From: Dongia_B sp035539075
GTDB lineage: Bacteria; Pseudomonadota; Alphaproteobacteria; Dongiales; Dongiaceae
DNA: 64,000 nt
Assembly (NCBI GenBank): GCA_035539075.1
Contig: DATLJB010000176.1
Span: forward strand, 5,987-69,986
Direction: 5' to 3'
The stretch's first letter is position 1, and the number at the start of each line of letters is the position of its first letter. The notes under the pieces are model-generated. The model worked only from the letters and a program-made list of their open reading frames with translations. It was not told the origin of the DNA and searched no databases. The translations under genes and the position numbers were made by a program. Below, piece after piece: positions 16,267 to 25,132 of this stretch.

Positions 16267-17601
16267 TTATCCCTCCTGGCTGTCGAGTTCGGGATTGGCA
16301 GGAGCGCCCGGCCTGTCGCCTTCTTTGATCGCCTGGGCAGTCGCATGCGCCTGCTGTTGGTGGCGTTGCTGCGTCTGGAGCCGGCGCGCCCAATCAGGTG
16401 GTGTCGCACTGGTAACGGATCCTGAACCGGAACTGGACTTCGTCACGGGGTCACCACCGGTTGCTTCCCAGCCTGCTGCCCGCCCCGCATCGACGCTTTC
16501 TGATAGTGCGGTCGTTGCTTTGCCGCTGAGACCGCGCATTGCTCCCATCGCGGCATTGCCTCCGGCGCGCGCGACGCCGGAAAGACCAGCACCCGCTTGA
16601 GAGAGGCCGCCACCTGTCGAGGTTGCCGAGCCCAGTCCATAGGCGGTAGCAGCGGCAGAGCCGAGTGATGTCCCGGCCCGGACGGCCGCCAGACCGCCGC
16701 CTCCAATCAATCGAGCAGCACCAAGTGCCGCCCCGCCGCCAAGCATGGCTGCACCAACCGCGGCACCTGCGGTCCCAATGGCTGCTCCCGCCCCCAATTG
16801 CGGCGCGCCGGATACAAGACCCGCAGCAATGCCCGGGCCGAAGATGCCGAGACCAAAGAGCGTGAGTGCTGCCAGCACCAGCGACATGGTCTGGGCAAGG
16901 CCGGGCTCCTGACCCTTGAGGGCCGTGATGAAGTCGTTGAAGAAGCTGGAGCCGATACCAACGATAACCGCCAGCATCATGACCTTGATCCCAGAGGAGA
17001 TGACGTTGCCGAGGACCCGCTCGGCCAGGAAGCTCGTCTTGTTCCAAAGGGCAAAGGGAACCAGGATAAAGCCGGCAAGGCTCGTCAGTTTGAACTCGAC
17101 GACCGTGATGAAGAGCTGGATCGCCAGAATGAAGAAGGCGAGTACCACGACGGCCCAGGCAAGCAGCAGGATCACGACGGTGACGATATTGTCGAAGAAA
17201 CTGGTGAAGCCGATCATGGTGCCGGCTTGCTGCAGCAGCGGCCAGGCCGCCTGAAAGCCGGTCGAGGCGAGCTTGCCGGGCTTCAGAAGATCGGCAGCGG
17301 TCAGACCATTTTGGCCGATCTCGAGGCCAAGACCCGCAAAAGAGCGGTAAACGATATCGGCGAGGAGCTGGAAGTTGCCGATAATATAAGCGAAGACTCC
17401 GACATAGAGCACCTTTCGGGCAAGCCGGATCAGGATCTGCCCCTCGCCATCCAGCGCCCAGAAGAGGCCGGTCAGGGTGATATCGATCCCGATCAAGACC
17501 GAGGTCAGGAAAGCGACCTCGCCATTCAGGAGCCCGAACCCGCTATCGATATAGCGGGTGAAGGTCGCCATGAACCGGTCAATGATGTTGAGATCATCCA
17601 T
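16267..17601 (-). CDS. trbL: TrbL, VirB6-like inner-membrane channel protein
   Basis: 444 residues. About six membrane helices fill residues 20-260, with the TrbL/VirB6 core (FAGLGLEIGQNGLTAADLL, then FDNIVTVVILLLAWAVVVLA). The last 180 residues are a Gly/Ala/Ser-rich, low-complexity cytoplasmic tail, a normal TrbL trait. It probably lines the DNA passage through the inner membrane. Only 17 bases separate it from trbJ: the small trbK lipoprotein gene often found here is missing. Confidence 0.9.
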   Translation of the reverse strand: MDDLNIIDRFMATFTRYIDSGFGLLNGEVAFLTSVLIGIDITLTGLFWALDGEGQILIRLARKVLYVGVFAYIIGNFQLLADIVYRSFAGLGLEIGQNGLTAADLLKPGKLASTGFQAAWPLLQQAGTMIGFTSFFDNIVTVVILLLAWAVVVLAFFILAIQLFITVVEFKLTSLAGFILVPFALWNKTSFLAERVLGNVISSGIKVMMLAVIVGIGSSFFNDFITALKGQEPGLAQTMSLVLAALTLFGLGIFGPGIAAGLVSGAPQLGAGAAIGTAGAAVGAAMLGGGAALGAARLIGGGGLAAVRAGTSLGSAAATAYGLGSATSTGGGLSQAGAGLSGVARAGGNAAMGAMRGLSGKATTALSESVDAGRAAGWEATGGDPVTKSSSGSGSVTSATPPDWARRLQTQQRHQQQAHATAQAIKEGDRPGAPANPELDSQEG

Positions 17602-17618
17602 GGGGAAAGAGACCCGAA

Positions 17619-18344
17619 CTATTCCGGCGTGTAGGCGGTGCCGTCACCGAGAAACCGGGTCAGCGCCGCTTTACCGGATTCCTCGGATTGTGCCTTGCGG
17701 GCCTGATCGAGGCTGGCCGCCCGCGTGTTTGCCGCCATCAGGCTCTCGATCTGCAGCTGCTGCTTGATCGACAATGCCAGAAGCTGGTTGGTCGCCTGGC
17801 TGACCTGCAGATTGCCGACGGCACCCTGAGAGGCGTCAACGAGGCTGCCAAGCTTGGCCGTATCGGACTGAACCGTCTCGGCGATGGCGCTTTGCATGGT
17901 CATGCTCTGACGAAAGGCCTCCATCGCCAGCTGCCAGCGCTGGGTCGCTTCCGATACGATCGTCGGGATGGTTGTCCCCTGCCCTTCCTTTACTGGAAAG
18001 GACCGGTCGAACATCGTCTGGGTCGCCTGGACATCGAAGCTGATGCCCTGCGCTTGGGTCATCAAACCGCTGATCCGCTGCAGGTCCCCGGTGATGCCAG
18101 CAAGTGACGACTGGTCCAGAGTTGTGAGATTCTTCGCTTCGTTCTGGAGCATGACCGCCTCGTTCTGAAGCGATTTGATCTGATTGTTGATCTGCTCCAA
18201 TGCCCGTGCGGCCTCAAGAATGTTCTGGGCAAAATTCGAGGCATCGAAGACCGGCCAGCCACTGGCCGTCGCCTCATTGGCGGGAAGGCTCAGGACAAGA
18301 CTAGCGGCAAGGGCCAGGAACGAACCGGTGAGCCGAAGTTTCAT
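17619..18344 (-). CDS. trbJ: TrbJ, VirB5-like pilus-associated protein
   Basis: 241 residues with a signal peptide (cleavage expected near residues 26-28, EATASG) followed by a helical, coiled-coil-rich body (FAQNILEAARALEQINNQI, then LQNEAVMLQNEAKNL). This is typical of TrbJ, a periplasmic protein related to the minor pilin VirB5. In some elements TrbJ takes part in surface exclusion together with TrbK, which is absent here. The start overlaps the trbE stop by four bases. Confidence 0.9.
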   Translation of the reverse strand: MKLRLTGSFLALAASLVLSLPANEATASGWPVFDASNFAQNILEAARALEQINNQIKSLQNEAVMLQNEAKNLTTLDQSSLAGITGDLQRISGLMTQAQGISFDVQATQTMFDRSFPVKEGQGTTIPTIVSEATQRWQLAMEAFRQSMTMQSAIAETVQSDTAKLGSLVDASQGAVGNLQVSQATNQLLALSIKQQLQIESLMAANTRAASLDQARKAQSEESGKAALTRFLGDGTAYTPE

Positions 18345-20800
18345 GACGAGACCTCCGTTCTATGGGATGGGAAGTGATGAAGGAGAAAAGCGGCCCAATC
18401 GAGACTTCGGGAGCCGAGCCAGGCTGCGGCAAAACCAGTGGGGCCGGCCGCCGTCAGCACCTCGCTGATCCGCTTCTGGTCGTCGGCCGAGGATGCCCCG
18501 CAGAAAGCGAGCGCGATCGGCCCCAATCCCAGTTCGAAGAGGCGGTTGCCCTGTCGGGACTGCAGATAGTACTGCCGCTTCGGCACGGCCCGCGCAATCA
18601 GCTCAATCTGACGGTCATTGAGGCCAAAACGCCGATAGATCTCGTTGATTTGCGGTTCGATCGCCCTGTCGTTAGGAAGGAAGATGCGTTGGGGACAGGA
18701 TTCGATAATGGCAGGGGCGATCGAGCTCGCGGCGATATCGGCCAATGATTGCGTCGCAAAGACGACGGCCACGTTCTTTTTCCGGAGAACTTTCAGCCAT
18801 TCCCGGATGCGGGCGGCGAAGAAGGGATTGTCGAGAAAAATCCATGCCTCATCCAGAATGAGGAGAGTGGGCCGCCCGTCGAAGCGCTTCTCGAGTGCAT
18901 GAAAGAGATAGGTGAGCACCGGCAGCAGGACACCCTGCTCCTGCATCAGCTCCTCAGTCTCGAAACACTGGAGATCGCCAGCGGAAAGACCAGGACTGAC
19001 GGCATCTAGGAGCTGGCCGAAAGGCCCTTCCAGCGTATAGGGTTGGAGGGCGGCTTTCAGGACATTCGACTGGATCAGCAGCGAGAGCCCCGTCAGTGTC
19101 CGCTCTTCAACCGGCGCCGTCGCCAGATTGCCGAGCGCCGACCAGATCGCGTCCTTGACCTCAGGCGTGACCGCGACTTTCTCATGGGCAAGCAATCCAC
19201 CAAGCCACTCCGCCGCCCAGCTGCGCTCGGCCGGATCATCGATGTCCCGCAAAGGCTGGAAAGCGAGCGAACCGCCAATCCCCAGCTCATGATGGATGCC
19301 GCCCATGCCGAGCACAGCCGCCCGGGCAGAGTTGCCCTTGTCGAAGATATAGACTCGGGGTTGGCTGTATCGCCGGAACTGCAGCGCAAGCAAGCCCAAG
19401 AGCACCGACTTGCCGGCACCGGTCGGCCCGACCACGAGCATGTGGCCGACGTCACCGACATGGGTCGATAACCGGAAGGGCGTTGAGCCGCTGGTCTCCG
19501 CATAGAGAAGCGGCGGGGCACCCAGATGCGCATTGCGGCTGGGTCCGGCCCAGACAGCCGACACCGGCAGAAGATGGGCGAGATTGAGGGTATGGACAAT
19601 TGGCTGGCGGATATTGGCGTAAAGGTGCCCGGGTAAGGATCCGAGCCAGGCTTCGACAGCATTGACGGTTTCGGCCTTACAGGTGAAACCCATGCCATTG
19701 ACGACCTGCTCGACGGCTCGCTGCTTCTCAGCTGCCTTCTGACGACCGGCATCCATGACCGTCACGGTGATCGTGAGATAGCCAAAGGCGACGTCATCCC
19801 CACCCAGTGCCTGCAGCGCCAGATCCGTATCCGCCACCTTGTTGTCGGCATCGGAATCGATGAGCTGGGCAGGCTGGTTGTAAAGCACCTCCCGGAGAAG
19901 TGCCGCGATCGACTTTCTTTTGTTGAACCATTGCCTCCGGAACGATGTCAGGGTCCTCGTCGCCAAGGCCTTATCGAGAGCAATGAACCGGCTCGACCAG
20001 CGATAGGGGAAGCCAAGGTGGTTGAGGGCATCCAGGATCCCGGGGCGGGTCAGGGTGGGAAAGCCCGTAATGGTCAGGGTCCGCAGATGGCAGCCACCCA
20101 ACATCGGCTCGAGGCCGCCGCTAAGCGCCGTGTCGACCAGCACAGCATCCAAATAGATCGGCGTTGCGGGAATTGCAACGGGATGCCGCTTCACCGAGAC
20201 AGTCCCATGGAGATAGGTCAGGGTCTCGGCATCATCCAATGGCTCGATCAGCGGCAGGAAGCTCGCGAGAAGATCGAGTACCCGGTCGGTCTCGCTCACG
20301 AAGTCGGCAAGTTCCCGGCGCCAGTCCCGCCCCACTTCCCCGGTTGTGCGCTCCAGAACCAGTCGTTCCGTGCTCTCTTGCCTGTCCGGAGCCGGCATAA
20401 AGGCGAGAGTCAGGTAATAGACGCTCTCGAAGTGCTCCCGGTGACCGTGAGCAACGACAGAATGATCGTCACCATCGAAGCGCGCTCGTCGTTCCTCATC
20501 GACCAACCACGAGAGCGGATCGGGAAAGACTGAAGTGGGATAGCTTTGCGACTCCACGCGGTCGGCTTCGAAGAAAAGTACCCAGCCGGAGCCTAGCCGA
20601 CGCAGGACATTGTTGAGCCGAGCCGAGATGCCGACTAGCTCCGCTTCGGTAGCACTTTCGAGGTCGGGACCCCGGAAGCGGAAGGTGCGCTGGAAACCGC
20701 CATCCTTATTGAGGACGATGCCTGGTGCGACCAACGTCGCCCAGGGCAAATGATCCGCCAGCCGGTCTGCTTTCCGCCGGTATTCGCCGATGTTCAGCAT
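18341..20800 (-). CDS. trbE: TrbE, VirB4-like conjugation ATPase
   Basis: 819 residues from the ATG at 20800 (MLNIGEYRRKADRLADHLP), which matches the normal TrbE start and length; the open frame continues to 21133, but that stretch lies over trbD and trbC in another frame. The N-terminal CagE/TrbE domain is followed by a RecA-type ATPase with Walker A VGPTGAGKSVLLG, Walker B TLLILDEAWIFLD and the conserved ATQSLADI. It powers pilus assembly and substrate transport at the inner membrane. It overlaps trbD by seven bases and trbJ by four. Confidence 0.95.
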   Translation of the reverse strand: MLNIGEYRRKADRLADHLPWATLVAPGIVLNKDGGFQRTFRFRGPDLESATEAELVGISARLNNVLRRLGSGWVLFFEADRVESQSYPTSVFPDPLSWLVDEERRARFDGDDHSVVAHGHREHFESVYYLTLAFMPAPDRQESTERLVLERTTGEVGRDWRRELADFVSETDRVLDLLASFLPLIEPLDDAETLTYLHGTVSVKRHPVAIPATPIYLDAVLVDTALSGGLEPMLGGCHLRTLTITGFPTLTRPGILDALNHLGFPYRWSSRFIALDKALATRTLTSFRRQWFNKRKSIAALLREVLYNQPAQLIDSDADNKVADTDLALQALGGDDVAFGYLTITVTVMDAGRQKAAEKQRAVEQVVNGMGFTCKAETVNAVEAWLGSLPGHLYANIRQPIVHTLNLAHLLPVSAVWAGPSRNAHLGAPPLLYAETSGSTPFRLSTHVGDVGHMLVVGPTGAGKSVLLGLLALQFRRYSQPRVYIFDKGNSARAAVLGMGGIHHELGIGGSLAFQPLRDIDDPAERSWAAEWLGGLLAHEKVAVTPEVKDAIWSALGNLATAPVEERTLTGLSLLIQSNVLKAALQPYTLEGPFGQLLDAVSPGLSAGDLQCFETEELMQEQGVLLPVLTYLFHALEKRFDGRPTLLILDEAWIFLDNPFFAARIREWLKVLRKKNVAVVFATQSLADIAASSIAPAIIESCPQRIFLPNDRAIEPQINEIYRRFGLNDRQIELIARAVPKRQYYLQSRQGNRLFELGLGPIALAFCGASSADDQKRISEVLTAAGPTGFAAAWLGSRSLDWAAFLLHHFPSHRTEVSS

Positions 20801-21057
20801 GTGAGCCAGGCCTTCTGCCGGAGATGACGCAAGAGCGTTCCAGCAAAGTCGGGATCCCGTTTTGCCGCAAAGACGCTCAGCGAATGCCCGGCAATCCAGA
20901 GGAGGAGCCCGGGCAGGAACTGCTGAAGCCCGAGCCCCAAGGCCGCCGCCACGGTGCCATTCAGCAAAGCGATCGATCTGGGCGCCCCGCCGAGCAGGAT
21001 GGGTTCGGTCAGGGAGCGATGCAGCGGCACCTCGAAGCCGGGCGTTTCCATGCTCAC
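20794..21057 (-). CDS. trbD: TrbD, VirB3-like inner-membrane protein
   Basis: 87 residues, the usual length. The family's opening (VPLHRSLTEPILLGGAPR) is followed by two close membrane helices and the DPDFAGTLLRHLRQKAWL end. It works next to TrbE in pilus biogenesis. It overlaps trbC and trbE at its two ends by four and seven bases. Confidence 0.92.
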   Translation of the reverse strand: MSMETPGFEVPLHRSLTEPILLGGAPRSIALLNGTVAAALGLGLQQFLPGLLLWIAGHSLSVFAAKRDPDFAGTLLRHLRQKAWLTC

Positions 21058-21383
21058 GAGACCAGCGCTCCGCCGCCAAAGGAGAAGAAGGAGAGGAAGA
21101 AGCTGGAAGCCGCAAAGGCGATGGAGAGGCCAAAGACGATCTGGATCAATCGCCGGAATCCCCCCGAGGTCTCGCCAAAGGCCAGGGTGAGGCCCGTCAC
21201 GATGATGATCATAACGGCAATGATCTTGGCGACCGGTCCTTGCACCGAATCCAGGATCTGCTGCAGGGGCTGTTCCCAGGGCATGTTGGAGCCAGCCGCC
21301 TGGGCAGTACCACTGATGACAAGTGACAGCGCAAGGGTCGAAACGGTGAGACCGAGAGCTCGAACGGACGAGACAACAGGCAT
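21054..21383 (-). CDS. trbC: TrbC, VirB2-like pilin
   Basis: 109 residues. A cleavable signal sequence ends near residue 30 (SGTAQAAG); the mature part has two membrane helices separated by a short loop (AKIIAVMIIIVTGLTLAFGE, then LIQIVFGLSIAFAASSFFLS), the form of a conjugative pilin. In RP4, TrbC is trimmed and cyclised by the peptidase TraF; a TraF-like gene lies at 31193-31729 in this element, so the same maturation is likely. Confidence 0.92.
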   Translation of the reverse strand: MPVVSSVRALGLTVSTLALSLVISGTAQAAGSNMPWEQPLQQILDSVQGPVAKIIAVMIIIVTGLTLAFGETSGGFRRLIQIVFGLSIAFAASSFFLSFFSFGGGALVS

Positions 21384-21406
21384 GGCAAACCTCCTTCGAT
21401 TGATAA

Positions 21407-22381
21407 TCAGACGGGATGGAAAAGATCGGTGAGCTGGTAATGGCCGTCGGGATCGAGCCCGGTCACCTCGGCAATGGTTTCCACCCGCCGGTCGGAACCG
21501 CGGCCCTGGATGAAGACAACGATATCGATCGCCTCGGCGATGAGGAGTCGTGGAACGCTGCTGACGGCTTCCTCGATGAGCTGCTCTAGCCGGTAAAGTG
21601 CGGCCAGGGCGGAATTGGCATGTAGGGTGGCGATGCCGCCAGGGTGCCCGGTGTTCCAGGCTTTCAGCATGTCGAGGGCTTCGACACCGCGGACCTCACC
21701 GACGATGATCCGGTCTGGTCGCAGCCGCAGCGTCGAACGGACGAGATCCGCAAGAGTGACGACGCCGGGCCGCGTTCTCAGAGCCACGCAATCGGGTGCT
21801 GCACAACGGAGCTCCCTCGTATCTTCGATCAGGATGACCCGCTCATTCTCACGGGCGATCTCAGCCAGTAAGGCATTCGCAAGAGTGGTCTTGCCAGAGC
21901 TGGTGCCACCTGCAATCAGGAGATTGCGACGTTCGGTCACGACACGGCGAAGCAAATCGGCCTGGGAACTGGAGACCACACCATCGGCGACATAGTCGTC
22001 CAGGCCGTAGATCCGGATTGCAGGCTTCCGGATCGAAAAACAGGGTGCGACCGAGACCGGCGGCAGGATGCCTTCGAACCGTTCGCCTGCTTTCCCGTCC
22101 TCGCGCGCGGGAAGTTCGGCACTGATGATGGGATTGGCCATATGGGCCTCGACCCGGATGTGGGAGGCAACCATACGGATGATCCGCTCGACCTCGCCCG
22201 GATCCAGCCGGGTACCAGTATCGACCCTGCCCTGCCCCAGCTTATCGAGCCTAAGTACGCCGTCCGGATTGAGCATGATCTCGGTCACCAGCGGATCATT
22301 GAGGGCAGACGCGATGACAGGACCGAAGGCCGTCCGCAACATGGCCCGCCGCCGCTCCTGGGCTTCTGCGGAAATGCTCAT
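21407..22381 (-). CDS. trbB: TrbB, VirB11-like hexameric ATPase
   Basis: 324 residues. Walker A GGTSSGKTT is at residues 158-166, followed by the Asp box (VILIEDTRELRC), Walker B (DRIIVGEVRGVEALDMLKAW) and the His box (GHPGGIATLHANSA). It is a soluble ring ATPase that energises pilus assembly and DNA transfer. Its ATG overlaps the stop of the upstream CopG-family gene by four bases. Confidence 0.95.
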   Translation of the reverse strand: MSISAEAQERRRAMLRTAFGPVIASALNDPLVTEIMLNPDGVLRLDKLGQGRVDTGTRLDPGEVERIIRMVASHIRVEAHMANPIISAELPAREDGKAGERFEGILPPVSVAPCFSIRKPAIRIYGLDDYVADGVVSSSQADLLRRVVTERRNLLIAGGTSSGKTTLANALLAEIARENERVILIEDTRELRCAAPDCVALRTRPGVVTLADLVRSTLRLRPDRIIVGEVRGVEALDMLKAWNTGHPGGIATLHANSALAALYRLEQLIEEAVSSVPRLLIAEAIDIVVFIQGRGSDRRVETIAEVTGLDPDGHYQLTDLFHPV

Positions 22382-22806
22382 GGCTTCTCCTTGCCCGACG
22401 TTTCTGCGGGCGACGTTCGCTCGAGGCTGCGGCTGCCGCCGGCGATATGCCGGCCGACCTGGTCGATGAAGGATTGGAAGCGGTCACGCCCCACCGCACG
22501 GCCGGCGGCATCCGGTTCGGGCAGAGGTGCGTTGATGGTGAGCTGATAGCGAACAAAGAGCGCCAAACTCTCCATCAGGATCTGTTGGTCCCGCTCGATC
22601 CGGCCGAGCTGATTACTGATGCGGTCCAGGCGCAAACCAAATCGCTCATCAAGCTCATGGCTGCCGCGCCGCGTCAGCCAGGCCTGGATCGCATCCGACA
22701 GGATGGCGGACTTGGAAGCTCCTGGCTTGGCCGCCAAGGCTTCCAGCTTCTCGGCGAGATCGGGTGCCAGATAGAGCTGCTGCCGGATCTTGAATTGCTT
22801 TGCCAT
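22378..22806 (-). CDS. CopG/RHH-family regulator between traG and trbB
   Basis: 142 residues. The first 50 form a ribbon-helix-helix domain (KIRQQLYLAPDLAEKLEALA, then SKSAILSDAIQAWL). The rest is a helical, probably oligomerising, tail. A CopG-like gene at exactly this place is a hallmark of Tn4371-like and related Trb loci, where it is thought to regulate transfer genes. It starts 11 bases after traG ends and overlaps trbB. Confidence 0.88.
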   Translation of the reverse strand: MAKQFKIRQQLYLAPDLAEKLEALAAKPGASKSAILSDAIQAWLTRRGSHELDERFGLRLDRISNQLGRIERDQQILMESLALFVRYQLTINAPLPEPDAAGRAVGRDRFQSFIDQVGRHIAGGSRSLERTSPAETSGKEKP

Positions 22807-22817
22807 GACGACCGCCC

Positions 22818-24863
22818 TCAGAAATCCGGCAGGAGGTCTTGGGAAGGTTTCTGGCCTGGCTCACCTTCGTTCATGGCATGGGCGCGACCGATCGCACCGG
22901 CACCTCGTGTCCAGTCGAGCGTGCTCTGATCGGCGGCCAGGTCAGTTTCGTCATCGAGGCCGAGATCACCCACGTCACGGGCAGCATCTGCCTTGATCAA
23001 GTCACCGTCGAACAGACCGGGATGGCGTTGCTGCTGCAGACCGCCTTCGTCCTCGAGGAGCCCTGTTCCTGCGTCACCTGAGCTGATGAGCCCCAGGTGA
23101 AACCCGCGGACGGTCCCGCTCCAGTCATCGGGACGCGGTGCCGGCCGGTCGAGATACAAGCCCTCCTGGAGCTCGGGTGCCGGCAGGATTCGTGATTTAA
23201 AGTTGACGTCTTCGTAATACCGGAGCTTCTTTGCCCGGATCGGCGGCAAGCCAGAAACGAGCACCAACTCGTCCGTGGCCGGCAGCTGCATGACCTCACC
23301 CGGCGTCAGCAACGGCCTGGCCGTCTCCTGCCGACTGACCATGACGTGACTCAGCCAAGGGGCGAGGCGATGTCCCGCATAGTTCCGCTGGGCGCGAAGC
23401 TCCGTCGCCGTCCCGAGGGCATCGGAAATCCGCTTCGCGGTCCGCTCATCATTGCTGCTGAAGGCAATCCGGACATGGCAGTTGTCGAGGATGGCGTTGT
23501 TCTCGCCATAAGCCTTGGAGATCTGATTCAAGGACTGGGCGATGAGATAGGCGCGGATCCCATAACCCGCCATGAAGGCAAGTGCCGTCTCAAAGAAATC
23601 CAACCGACCCAGGGCTGGAAACTCGTCCAGCATCATCAAAAGCTGGTGCTTCCGATGCTTAGTGGGATCGCCCTCCAGCCGCTCCGTTAGCCGCCGGCCG
23701 ATCTGATTGAGAACTAACCGAACCAAAGGCTTGGTGCGCGAGATATCGGAGGGCGGGATAACGAGATAGAGGGAGACCGGCCGCGACGCATCGACAAGAT
23801 CGGCAATCCGCCAGTCGCAGGCTGCCGTGGTGGCTGCCACCGTCGGGTCCCGGTAAAGCCCGAGGAAAGACATGGCCGTTGAAAGCACGCCGCTGCGTTC
23901 GTTCTCCGACTTGTTAAGAACCTCCCGGGCGGCCGAGGCCACCACCGGATGAACTTGGGGATGTTCCTGGGTGCCGAGATGGTTCGTTCCCATCATCCGA
24001 GCCAATGTATGGGCAAAGCTGCGCTGGGGATCCGAGAGGATAGTGGCGACCCTCGCCAATGTCTTCTCTTCCTCGGCATAGAGGACATGCAGGATAGCGC
24101 CGACCAGCAGCGAGTGGCTGGTCTTCTCCCAATGCGACCGGCGTTCCAAGGCACCTTCGGGATCGACCAGGATGTCGGCGATGTTCTGAACGTCCCGCAC
24201 TTCATCGGGCCCTTTGCGGACCTCGAGGAGAGGGTTGTATCGGGCGGACCGGATATCGGTCGGATTGAAGAGCAAGCAATGCGAGAACCGAGCCCGCCAG
24301 CCAGCAGTCAGCTGCCAGTTCTCACCCTTGATGTCGTGGATGACGGCCGAGCCGGCCCAGGACAGCAGAGTTGGGACAACAAGCCCGACACCCTTCCCGC
24401 TCCGGGTCGGAGCAAAGGCCATGACGTGTTCGGGCCCATCATGGCGAAGGTAGCGGTAGCCATATTGACCGAGGAACACACCCGTCGGAAAAAATAGTTT
24501 GGCATTCAGTATTTCACGTGTTGAAGCCCAACGTGACGAGCCATAGGTCGTGACGAGCCTCGTTTGCCGAGCCCGCCACAGAGAGCCGATGACAGCGACG
24601 GCGCAGCCTGCCAAGCCGCTTGAAGCTGCGATTCCGCCAGCGCGATTGAAAACGCTGGGCGCGTAGGCATCAAAGGCATACCACCACTCGAAAAGCCGCC
24701 AGGGGCAATAGACGGGCACTCCGAGAATATTGAACCAAGCGGTACCCAATCTTGCTTGATTGCCAAGAGAACCTGCGCACCATTGTGTCGCGATCCAGAC
24801 ACCGAACAGGACGATGATGAAAACGACCAAAATCTGGCCGATGAGAAGCTTTGTCGGAGTCAC
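22818..24863 (-). CDS. traG: TraG, type IV coupling protein (VirD4-like)
   Basis: 681 residues from the GTG at 24863 (start of VTPTKLLIGQILVVF), which matches the typical TraG opening; a longer GTG start at 24941 would add 26 atypical residues. Two N-terminal membrane helices are followed by a RecA-like motor domain with Walker A APTRSGKGVG, Walker B LLMMLDEFPALG and the helicase-like motif YLIAQSLNQI. It docks the relaxase-DNA complex at the secretion channel and pumps it through. The extreme C-terminus (LAADQSTLDWTRGAGAIGRA) resembles other TraG proteins. It is the first gene of the trb operon. Confidence 0.93.
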   Translation of the reverse strand: MTPTKLLIGQILVVFIIVLFGVWIATQWCAGSLGNQARLGTAWFNILGVPVYCPWRLFEWWYAFDAYAPSVFNRAGGIAASSGLAGCAVAVIGSLWRARQTRLVTTYGSSRWASTREILNAKLFFPTGVFLGQYGYRYLRHDGPEHVMAFAPTRSGKGVGLVVPTLLSWAGSAVIHDIKGENWQLTAGWRARFSHCLLFNPTDIRSARYNPLLEVRKGPDEVRDVQNIADILVDPEGALERRSHWEKTSHSLLVGAILHVLYAEEEKTLARVATILSDPQRSFAHTLARMMGTNHLGTQEHPQVHPVVASAAREVLNKSENERSGVLSTAMSFLGLYRDPTVAATTAACDWRIADLVDASRPVSLYLVIPPSDISRTKPLVRLVLNQIGRRLTERLEGDPTKHRKHQLLMMLDEFPALGRLDFFETALAFMAGYGIRAYLIAQSLNQISKAYGENNAILDNCHVRIAFSSNDERTAKRISDALGTATELRAQRNYAGHRLAPWLSHVMVSRQETARPLLTPGEVMQLPATDELVLVSGLPPIRAKKLRYYEDVNFKSRILPAPELQEGLYLDRPAPRPDDWSGTVRGFHLGLISSGDAGTGLLEDEGGLQQQRHPGLFDGDLIKADAARDVGDLGLDDETDLAADQSTLDWTRGAGAIGRAHAMNEGEPGQKPSQDLLPDF

Positions 24864-24957
24864 GATCTCTGTCTCGATGGAGATTTCCCGGGTGACGGGA
24901 GCAGAGACAGGATTCAGCGAAACGCGTGCGAGGTGAATCACCTCTATCTACGCTGAC

Positions 24958-24996
24958 ATTGCCTTCTAGCGCTCCAGGAGCCCAGCTGAAGGCAAT
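24958..24996. repeat. 9-base inverted repeat upstream of traG
   Basis: ATTGCCTTC (24958-24966) pairs with GAAGGCAAT (24988-24996), spacer 21 bases. An AGGTGA-A-TCACCT palindrome lies at 24931-24943, at the longer alternative start of traG. Both could be binding sites controlling the transfer operon. Confidence 0.5.
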
Positions 24997-25132
24997 ATAT
25001 GGATCACAGTGAAAGCTGAATGATGGTGTTATGACCCCGCACTGCTCTATGCCAGAGGGCCCACCTAAACCCGCTACTTCCTCTAAACTCGTACTCGAGC
25101 GTTTGAGGGCCGCGTGGATTCTACGCTAATGG

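Noticed and set aside
20801..21133. Upstream extension of trbE by 111 codons
   Set aside because: It lies over trbD and trbC in another frame; the ATG at 20800 gives the normal TrbE start and length.
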